64,000 nucleotides of DNA from Pseudomonas helmanticensis (GTDB lineage: Bacteria > Pseudomonadota > Gammaproteobacteria > Pseudomonadales > Pseudomonadaceae): contig NZ_FXUY01000001.1 of the NCBI RefSeq assembly GCF_900182985.1, positions 3,410,001-3,474,000 on the forward strand, written 5' to 3'. Position numbers and translations under genes: made by a program. Positions 58,429 through 64,000 of the stretch are shown here, one piece after another. How positions within the stretch are numbered: position 1 is the first letter of the stretch; every line of letters starts with the position of its first letter. A model generated the notes under the pieces. It did no database searches, was not told the DNA's origin, and worked only from the letters and a program-made list of their open reading frames with translations.

Positions 58429-59778
58429 TTACAGCAGGTAAGAAAGGCCGACGGTCAGACCGAAGGCGACCAGCGAGATCAGCGTCTCAAGCACGGTCCA
58501 GGTCTTGAACGTCTGCGCGACCGTCATGTTGAAGTATTCCTTGATCAACCAGAAGCCGCCGTCGTTGACGTGGGAAAAGATAACCGAGCCGGCGCCAGTC
58601 GCCAGCACCAACAGCTCCGGGTGTGGATATCCCAGACCAATGGCCACGGGTGCAACCACGCCGGATGCGGTGGTCATGGCCACGGTCGCGGAGCCGGTGG
58701 CGATGCGCATCAGCGCGGCGAACAGCCAGCCCATGATCAGCGGCGACAGATGAAATTCGTGAGCGAGGCCGACGATTTGGTCAGTCACGCCGGCATCGAC
58801 CAGAATCCTGTTCAGCCCGCCTCCGGCGCCGACCAGCAAAGTAATGCTGGCGGTCGGTGCCAGGCATTCGTTGGTGAATTTAAGGATCGATTCACGGCTG
58901 AAACCCTGGGCGATGCCCAGCGTCCAGAAGCTCAGCAAGGTCGCCAGCAACAGTGCAATCACCGAGTTGCCGATGAACAACAGGAACTGGTTGAAACCGC
59001 TGCCCGGCGTGGAAATCAGGTTGGCCCAGCCACCGATCAGCATCAACACCACCGGCAGCAGAATGGTCGCCATGGTGATGCCGAAACCCGGCAGTTTGTC
59101 GCGCGGTTCGCGGTCGAGGAATTGCTTTTCCAGCGGGTTATCTGCCGGCAATTGAATGCGCGGCACGATGAATTTGGCGTACAGGGGACCGGCAATAATG
59201 GCCGTTGGAATGCCGATGGCAATCGCATACAGCAAGGTCTGCCCGACCGAGGCCTGATAGGCCTGCACCGCGAGCATCGCCGCTGGGTGCGGCGGCACCA
59301 GTGCGTGCACCACCGACAGGCCAGCGACCATTGGCAAGCCAACCATCAGAATCGACACACCGACGCGCCGCGCCACGGTGAACGCGATCGGCACCAGCAA
59401 GACAAAACCGACTTCGAAGAACAGCGGCAGCCCGACCAGAAAAGCGATGCAGACCATCGCCCAGTGCGCGTTCTTCTCGCCGAATTTATCGATCAACGTA
59501 CGCGCCATCTGCTCGGCGCCGCCGGATTCGGCCATCATCTTGCCAAGCATCGTCCCCAACGCGACCACCAGCGCAATATGCCCCAGCGTCTTGCCCACCC
59601 CGGCCTCATACGCGCCCACCACTCCGGAAGCCGGCATCCCGGCCACCAGCGCCAGGCCGATGGAAATCAGGGTGATGACAATGAACGGGTTGAGCCGGTA
59701 ACGGGCGATCAACACGATCAGCGCAATGATGGCGACGGCGGCATAGACCAGCAGCCAATAGCCGAAGGAAGGCGTCAT
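58429..59778 (-). CDS. GntP-family permease
   Basis: 449 residues from the ATG at 59776-59778 (GAGGAG 7 bases upstream). About twelve hydrophobic helices, with GntP landmarks: GVVGAYEAGVGKTLGHIALV, VALGTMLGKMMAESGGAEQM, HALVPPHPAAMLAVQAYQAS, VLLVPIAFTVARRVG and HVNDGGFWLIKEYFNMTVAQ. The family imports gluconate and related hydroxy- or amino-acid anions with protons. Its operon partner D-aminoacylase suggests an N-acyl-D-amino acid or D-amino acid as substrate. First gene of the operon. Confidence 0.93.
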   Translation of the reverse strand: MTPSFGYWLLVYAAVAIIALIVLIARYRLNPFIVITLISIGLALVAGMPASGVVGAYEAGVGKTLGHIALVVALGTMLGKMMAESGGAEQMARTLIDKFGEKNAHWAMVCIAFLVGLPLFFEVGFVLLVPIAFTVARRVGVSILMVGLPMVAGLSVVHALVPPHPAAMLAVQAYQASVGQTLLYAIAIGIPTAIIAGPLYAKFIVPRIQLPADNPLEKQFLDREPRDKLPGFGITMATILLPVVLMLIGGWANLISTPGSGFNQFLLFIGNSVIALLLATLLSFWTLGIAQGFSRESILKFTNECLAPTASITLLVGAGGGLNRILVDAGVTDQIVGLAHEFHLSPLIMGWLFAALMRIATGSATVAMTTASGVVAPVAIGLGYPHPELLVLATGAGSVIFSHVNDGGFWLIKEYFNMTVAQTFKTWTVLETLISLVAFGLTVGLSYLL

Positions 59779-59968
59779 GCGGTACTCCTCGAAAGGGTCA
59801 CGTTCGAATGGGTTGTGAAACTCATAAATCATTTCGAGATCGAGATTTCAAACCGCATGAAAGTAATTTTCGTGGAGAGGTAAGACGTGTCGCAAATGGA
59901 TATGTCTTGTCGTGATTAATGAAAATCGCGGGGCGCGATTTTCATATTTATGCAGCCAACGCAAAACC

Positions 59969-60060
59969 CTGTAGGAGTGAGCCTGCTCGCGATTGCGTCG
60001 TAACAGTCAATATCATCACTGGCCGAATGACAGCTATCGCGAGCAGGCTCACTCCTACAG
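59969..60060. repeat. Inverted REP pair, GTAGGAGTGAGCCTGCTCGC family
   Basis: CTGTAGGAGTGAGCCTGCTC at the left mirrored at 60036-60060. 59779-59968 upstream of the GntP gene is otherwise AT-rich promoter-like sequence with no gene. Confidence 0.9.
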
Positions 60061-60094
60061 TTTGATTGCATTGCATCAGGTACAACGTGGATAA

Positions 60095-60188
60095 CCTGTG
60101 GGAGCCGGCTTGCCAGCGATGACGGTTGCACATTCAACTTAGAGGCTGACTGATCGACCGCTATCGCTGGCAAGCCAGCTCCCACAGG
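60095..60188. repeat. Inverted REP pair, CCTGTGGGAGCCGGCTTGCC family
   Basis: CCTGTGGGAGCCGGCTTGCC plus AGCGAT is mirrored by ATCGCTGGCAAGCCAGCTCC plus CACAGG. Related to, but different from, the family at 42222-42315. Confidence 0.9.
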
Positions 60189-60266
60189 TTCGCGTCCAAC
60201 CCTACGTTGTGTTTCTCTAAGCCAGCCAAGCGCTATACTCGCCTTACATTCCGTAGAGTCCCCGCC

Positions 60267-60428
60267 ATGACCTCCGCGCGTCGCACCAGAAAAAAACTGA
60301 CAGCCGATACTCTGATCCGCGCAATCGCCAGCTCGACAGCCATAGAGACGGGCCAAAGTGTCGAGACAATTGAGCGCAAACTCAAAGTCAGATCCAGTAA
60401 GTTTCTAAATTTGTCCCTGGCCAAGTAG
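60267..60428 (+). CDS. Small basic hypothetical protein
   Basis: 53 residues from the ATG at 60267 (MTSARRTRKKLTADTLIRAI). It is strongly basic, with a helical middle (ASSTAIETGQSVETIERKLK). No family recognised. There is no strong ribosome binding site. It converges on a Fic-protein relic, so a former antitoxin role is conceivable, but the two are on opposite strands and nothing supports it directly. Confidence 0.4.
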   Translation: MTSARRTRKKLTADTLIRAIASSTAIETGQSVETIERKLKVRSSKFLNLSLAK

Positions 60429-60436
60429 CGTCGACC

Positions 60437-60664
60437 TCAAGTCCACAATGCCTGCCGAACCCAATACTCCATGGGTTCGTAGTTGCAGTTCAGCCCCTGA
60501 CTGATTGCTGCAAAATAAGCCTCTTTGTTTCGCTCCCAACTGCTGTAATCCAGCGGCACGTAGCCCGCCTGCACGGCCATGACATCCGCCAATAATCGCG
60601 ACAAGCGCCCATTACCTGTACCTGCTGAACTGGCGACGTTCAGAGCACCATAGGTCTGACGCAA
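60437..60664 (-). pseudogene. Fic-domain protein relic (C-terminal part)
   Basis: The frame reads SSAGTGNGRLSRLLADVMAV then QAGYVPLDYSSWERNKEAYF, CNYEPMEYWVRQAL. The GNGRLSRLLADVM part is the second half of the Fic AMP-transferase motif HPFxxGNGR. The catalytic His-Pro-Phe is replaced by SSAGT, and the ~150 preceding residues are missing. No AMPylation activity is expected. 60665-60761 has no gene. Confidence 0.68.
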
Positions 60665-60761
60665 TACAAGCGCAAAGCCTTAAACGAAAACGGCTACCCG
60701 ATGGCAGCCGTTTTGAAGATTTTGAAGGGTGATAGCAAAGCCTGGCGGGCTCAAACACCCA

Positions 60762-61655
60762 TCACACCATTTCGTTACGAATCCATTCAACCACTGACGT
60801 GCGTTTCGGCGCCCAGCCCAGCAGTTCGCGCGCATGTTTGCCACGCACTCGGCTGTTGGAGCCGAGGCCATAGTTGGCCATTTCGTAGCCCCATTCGGCT
60901 TCGGCATCTTTCAATGGCCAGTCTTGTGGTTGGCCCAGGTTCAGCGCTTGGGCCATCGCGGTGGTCATGTCGATGAACGACGCTTCACCGCTTTCAACGA
61001 AGTAGAACGTGCCCGGAACGTTTTTGGTCAGCGCCAGCAGATACAAGGCGACGACGTCTTCGATGTGCACGTTGGACCAGATGTTCTGGCCGGTGCCGAC
61101 GTGGCGCACTACGCCGCTTTTGCGTGCCTGCTTGAGCAGTCGCGGCAATTGCACGCTGTCGCGATTGACGCCCAGGCTGTGGCCGTAGATCAGCGTGTTG
61201 CAGATGACGGCGGAATTCACGCCATCCTTTGCCGCGGCGAGGATCAGGTTGTCGATGGCCACGCGCGCGGCTTTGTCGGCGGTCGGTTCTGGCAGGTTGT
61301 CTTCAAAGTAGATGACGTCGCTGGACTTGCCGCCGGATGCATCGCCAACGATGCTTGAACCGCTGGTGTGCAGGAATACTTTGTTGGACCCGCGCAAGGC
61401 ATCGAGCAAGGCTTCGACCGCACCACGATGGTCGCTGCTGGCGGCGTTGATAACGGCGTCGGCAGCGCGGGCATGTTCGGCGAGCAGTGCTTTGTCATCC
61501 AGAGTGCCGATGACCGCGGTGATGCCCAGCGCTTTCAGCTCGGCAGCCTGTTCGGTGCTGCGCACAAGCCCGGTGACGTTATGCCCGGCCTGAACCAGAC
61601 CGGTAGCGATCGAGCCGCCGATAAAACCGGCAGCGCCGGTGATGAATACGTTCAT
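60762..61655 (-). CDS. NAD(P)-dependent epimerase/reductase (SDR family)
   Basis: 297 residues from the ATG at 61653-61655 (GGGAG upstream). The Rossmann motif is MNVFITGAAGFIGGSIATGL, with VIGTLDDKALLAEHARAADA and VINAASSD following, and TLIYGHSLGVNRDSVQLPRL with a YGxxxGxxR-like element in place of the classical YxxxK. It belongs to extended/atypical SDRs that use NAD(P)H on small carbonyl compounds. Divergence from the catalytic triad leaves activity uncertain. It follows the LysR gene on the same strand by 100 bp. Confidence 0.85.
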   Translation of the reverse strand: MNVFITGAAGFIGGSIATGLVQAGHNVTGLVRSTEQAAELKALGITAVIGTLDDKALLAEHARAADAVINAASSDHRGAVEALLDALRGSNKVFLHTSGSSIVGDASGGKSSDVIYFEDNLPEPTADKAARVAIDNLILAAAKDGVNSAVICNTLIYGHSLGVNRDSVQLPRLLKQARKSGVVRHVGTGQNIWSNVHIEDVVALYLLALTKNVPGTFYFVESGEASFIDMTTAMAQALNLGQPQDWPLKDAEAEWGYEMANYGLGSNSRVRGKHARELLGWAPKRTSVVEWIRNEMV

Positions 61656-61758
61656 GGAGAAACTCCCTGCGTGAGTAAGTGATGGGACGAGTATCGGCCC
61701 GTGAGCCCGGGGGAAAAACCCGCTCCCGCCCAATTCACTCTTGCGCAGAGGTCACGAA

Positions 61759-62670
61759 TCAGCCCTTGAAATCGGCGCTGGCGTAGGCGGCGAGTTTGCT
61801 CTGAATGAAGTCGAGGAAGCACTGAATGCGCAGCGCCAGTTGCGAGTTACGGTAGTACACCGCGTTGATCGGCTGGCGATAACCGCTGTTGAATTCGCCG
61901 AGCAGGACTTTCAGGCGACCGGCGCGGATGTCGTCGATGGTCATGAAGTGCGACAGGCAGGCGATGCCCTGACCTTCCAGCGCCAGATGGCGCACAGTCT
62001 CGCCACTGGAGGCGCTGATCGCTGGCGTGATCGGCCAGCGGTCGCCGTGCACGTAGCGCAGCGGCCACTGGTTTAGACCTTCGTTTTGGGTGAAGCCGAG
62101 CAAGGTGTGTTCGCTCAGATCGGCGACTTGCTGCGGTGCACCATGTTTTTTCAGGTAGGCGGGGCTGGCGACGATCAGCAGCGGGCTGCAACCGAGTGAG
62201 CGCGCATGCAGCGTCGAATCGGCGAGGGTGCCGATGCGAATGGCGATGTCGGTGCTTTGTTCCAGCAGGTCAATAATCAGGTCGTTGCTGTTGAGTTCGA
62301 GCTGGATGTCCGGATAGAGACGACGGAATTCGTCGATGTACGGAACCACCGCGTGGAGCATAAATGGCGAGGCCGCGTTGATGCGCAGGCGCCCGGACGG
62401 GGTTTGCTGGCGTGACGACAGGCGTTCTTCGAGTTGGTCCATCTGGTCAAGAATCAGCTTGGCGTGTTCGAAGAAGTACTTGCCCTCTTCGGTCAGGTCC
62501 ATGCGCCGCGTGGTGCGGTTGATCAGCGTGGTGTCGAGCTTGGCTTCCAGCTTCGACAACGTGCGACTGACCGCCGACGGCGTCTGGCCGACCTGTTCGG
62601 CGGCGGCGGAGATGGAACCGCACTCGATCACGCAGACAAAAATCTGCAACTCATCGGATCTGGCTTTCAC
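61759..62670 (-). CDS. LysR-type transcriptional regulator
   Basis: 303 residues from GTG at 62668-62670, preceded by AGAGGA; a TTG eight codons upstream is a weaker choice. The N-terminal HTH reads CVIECGSISAAAEQVGQTPS then AVSRTLSKLEAKLDTTLINR. The effector domain runs from GRLRINAASPFMLHAVVPYI, with DIAIRIGTLADSTLHARSLG and ALEGQGIACLSHFMTIDDIR. It probably regulates a nearby gene: the SDR gene (same strand downstream) or mdaB (same strand upstream). Members of this subgroup next to quinone reductases respond to oxidants. Confidence 0.93.
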   Translation of the reverse strand: MKARSDELQIFVCVIECGSISAAAEQVGQTPSAVSRTLSKLEAKLDTTLINRTTRRMDLTEEGKYFFEHAKLILDQMDQLEERLSSRQQTPSGRLRINAASPFMLHAVVPYIDEFRRLYPDIQLELNSNDLIIDLLEQSTDIAIRIGTLADSTLHARSLGCSPLLIVASPAYLKKHGAPQQVADLSEHTLLGFTQNEGLNQWPLRYVHGDRWPITPAISASSGETVRHLALEGQGIACLSHFMTIDDIRAGRLKVLLGEFNSGYRQPINAVYYRNSQLALRIQCFLDFIQSKLAAYASADFKG

Positions 62671-62693
62671 GGGTGTCCTCTTTGAGATCGCCA

Positions 62694-62758
62694 AGATCGC
62701 AGCCTGCGGCAGCTCCTACAGGTGAACGCTGCAGGAGCTGCCGCAGGCTGCGATCTTT
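62694..62758. repeat. Inverted REP pair, GGAGCTGCCGCAGGCTGCGA family, tightly spaced
   Basis: AGATCGCAGCCTGCGGCAGC plus TCCTACAG is followed within 8 bp by GCAGGAGCTGCCGCAGGCTG plus CGATCTTT. It lies between the LysR and mdaB genes. Confidence 0.9.
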
Positions 62759-62790
62759 CGCTGTTACCGCCGATAGTAGCCCTAAATCAC

Positions 62791-63381
62791 TTAAGCCTTA
62801 AGGCCAAACACCTCGGTCAGATGCTGCTCGTAACGCGCCACATCCCCTTCGATGTTTGGGCGTTTCATCACGTCTACACACAAAAAGGTCGGCAACCCGG
62901 TCATGCCCAAAAATTCATTGGCCTTGTGGAACGGGAAGTACACCGCGTCCACACCTTTGGCTTCGAAGAAATCGGTCGGGTCATCGAACGCTTGTTGCGG
63001 TGCGTTCCAGGTCAGCGACAGCATGTATTGCTTGCCCTGAATCAGACCGCCGCTGCCGTACTTCTGCGAGGCGTCGGAGCGGGTGCGGCCATCGCTGGCG
63101 TAGAGGCTGCCGTGGCCTTCGGTGAAGACTTCGTCGAGGTACTTTTTCACCGTCCACGGCGCGCCCATCCACCAGCCCGGCATCTGATAAATGATCACGT
63201 CGGCCCAGAGGAATTTGGCCACTTCTTCCGCGACGTCGTAACCCTCGTCGATGAAGGTGGTTTTGACGTCGAGCCCGCCCCGATCGAGCACGCTCAGCGC
63301 CGCTTCATGCAGCGTGGCGTTGTAGCGACCGTCGGAGTGAGCGAATTTTTTACCGCCATTGAGCAACAGCACTTTTTTCAT
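62791..63381 (-). CDS. mdaB: NAD(P)H-quinone oxidoreductase MdaB
   Basis: 196 residues, the usual length. Flavodoxin-like fold: MKKVLLLNGGKKFAHSDGRY, then VIIYQMPGWWMGAPWTVKKY, LDEVFTEGHGSLYASDGRTR and SLTWNAPQQAFDDPTDFFEA, all characteristic of modulator of drug activity B. It reduces quinones by two electrons with NADPH and FAD, limiting oxidative stress in the cytoplasm. It is divergent from a small quinol-monooxygenase-like gene, which fits a shared quinone theme. Confidence 0.95.
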   Translation of the reverse strand: MKKVLLLNGGKKFAHSDGRYNATLHEAALSVLDRGGLDVKTTFIDEGYDVAEEVAKFLWADVIIYQMPGWWMGAPWTVKKYLDEVFTEGHGSLYASDGRTRSDASQKYGSGGLIQGKQYMLSLTWNAPQQAFDDPTDFFEAKGVDAVYFPFHKANEFLGMTGLPTFLCVDVMKRPNIEGDVARYEQHLTEVFGLKA

Positions 63382-63565
63382 GAGAAAGCCTCGGCGCAGC
63401 CATTGGGCTGGGTGGAGAAGGGAAACTGGAATGGCGGCAGATTAACGGTCCGCCTCGCGCGGAATAAGCCGTGATTGCGCAAAATACATTTGACTGAAAA
63501 GCACGAATCGAATGCCGATTATTGCCATAGCATGCGCGGCCATCTGCATTTGAGGAGTTGTTTTG

Positions 63566-63880
63566 ATGAGTGAACGCTTGGGATTTATCCTGCACGCCAA
63601 GACCCGCCCGGAGAAAGCCGAGGCCTTTGAGGCACTGTTTCGCGCCTATGTTGAACCGAGCCGCGCCGAGCCCGGCTGCATCGAATACCACATGTTGCGC
63701 GACAAGGAAGATCCGTCGCTGTTTATCTTTTACGAGATCTGGGCGAGCCAGGCGCACCTGGATGTGCATTCGAATTTGCCGCACATGAAGGAATTTTTTG
63801 CCCAGCGCATGGAGTATCTGCAACAGGATTTCGATATCCGCCAGATCGAAATGCTCAGCGATTCATCGGCTATCCGCTGA
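63566..63880 (+). CDS. Antibiotic-biosynthesis-monooxygenase (ABM) domain protein, putative quinol monooxygenase
   Basis: 104 residues from the ATG at 63566 (GAGGAG upstream; the TTG before it is not needed). ABM-fold signature: GFILHAKTRPEKAEAFEALF, EPGCIEYHMLRDKEDPSLFI, FYEIWASQAHLDVHSNLPHM. Members such as YgiN oxidise quinols with O2, and YgiN is paired with MdaB in E. coli. That pairing is kept here as divergent neighbours. Its end overlaps the end of the convergent TSUP gene by 11 bp. Confidence 0.88.
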   Translation: MSERLGFILHAKTRPEKAEAFEALFRAYVEPSRAEPGCIEYHMLRDKEDPSLFIFYEIWASQAHLDVHSNLPHMKEFFAQRMEYLQQDFDIRQIEMLSDSSAIR

Positions 63881-64000
63881 TCAGCAAATGGGCGCCGAGC
63901 GCGCCCAGACCGATGAAAAAGACCCGCTTGAACAGCGCCGCACTGATGCGCTGACGCAGCCACTGACCGAGCAACATGCCCAGCACCGCCGGAATCAGCG
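63870..64000 (-). CDS. TSUP (TauE/SafE) family membrane transporter, C-terminal end only
   Basis: The minus strand gives an open frame from the window edge to a TAG at 63870-63872: LIPAVLGMLLGQWLRQRISA then LFKRVFFIGLGALGAHLLIS. The pair GxxLGxxLxxRI and FKRVFFxGLxxLG is the closing motif of TSUP sulfite/taurine exporters. The N-terminal ~200 residues lie outside the window. Confidence 0.8.
   Translation of the reverse strand, partial: LIPAVLGMLLGQWLRQRISAALFKRVFFIGLGALGAHLLISG

Noticed and set aside
58405..59883. 492-codon plus-strand frame opposite the GntP gene
   Set aside because: Gln/His/Arg-rich shadow of a membrane-protein gene; no start signal or family motif.

Overview
The window is a stretch of a Pseudomonas chromosome, most likely from the P. 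fluorescens group. The evidence is the ratA / smpB / ssrA neighbourhood, the lldR-lldP-lut-dld lactate locus, a DUF6124-type gene with its long leader, and many inverted pairs of REP sequences (core GGAGCTGCCGCAGGCTGCGA and relatives) between genes. The species cannot be fixed from sequence reading alone.

Layout. 1-11.6 kb is core: the end of ratA, a sodium-coupled transporter, smpB, then lactate use (LldR regulator, LldP permease, LutABC L-lactate oxidation complex, and a large FAD/Fe-S D-lactate dehydrogenase). ssrA (tmRNA, 11645-12033) is the attachment site of a genomic island of about 21.6 kb (about 12034-33690). The island starts with a tyrosine integrase. Paired GGTATTCCA-type repeats with the same 12-bp period lie at both ends, and a decayed copy of the ssrA 3' end plus a displaced terminator lies at the right edge.

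The island looks like a defence/conflict cargo region. It carries (a) a tightly overlapping operon of a FAD/NAD(P)-binding protein, a 224-aa unknown and a Rad50/SMC-like ATPase with a zinc hook, followed by a RES-domain gene; I do not recognise this as a named system. It also carries (b) a GNAT enzyme and a shattered HNH nuclease gene next to a group II intron scrap, (c) a complete ABC-three-component (ABC-3C) operon with a Cap4-like nuclease component, (d) a single-HKD PLD-family protein and an IS66 transposase wreck, and (e) a RecQ-like helicase fused to a phosphoribosyltransferase-like domain, overlapping a DprA-like gene.

33.9-64 kb returns to chromosome-like sequence: a PliG-like lysozyme inhibitor, a DUF2252 protein, a RimJ-like acetyltransferase, an envelope group (ArnT-like glycosyltransferase, PAP2 phosphatase, Ais-like histidine phosphatase), an McpS-like chemoreceptor and a FitAB toxin-antitoxin pair with a perfect operator. 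Next comes a long same-strand block of oxidase, G3P dehydrogenase, FGGY kinase, S1/P1-type phospholipase, DUF1302 and DUF1329, divergent from an AraC regulator. Its enzyme set fits stepwise breakdown of alkyl-glycerol (ether) lipids. Then come the DUF6124 gene, a VOC protein, a D-aminoacylase / RpiR / GntP operon, a Fic remnant, an NAD-epimerase-like protein, a LysR regulator, MdaB, a small monooxygenase and the end of a TSUP transporter.
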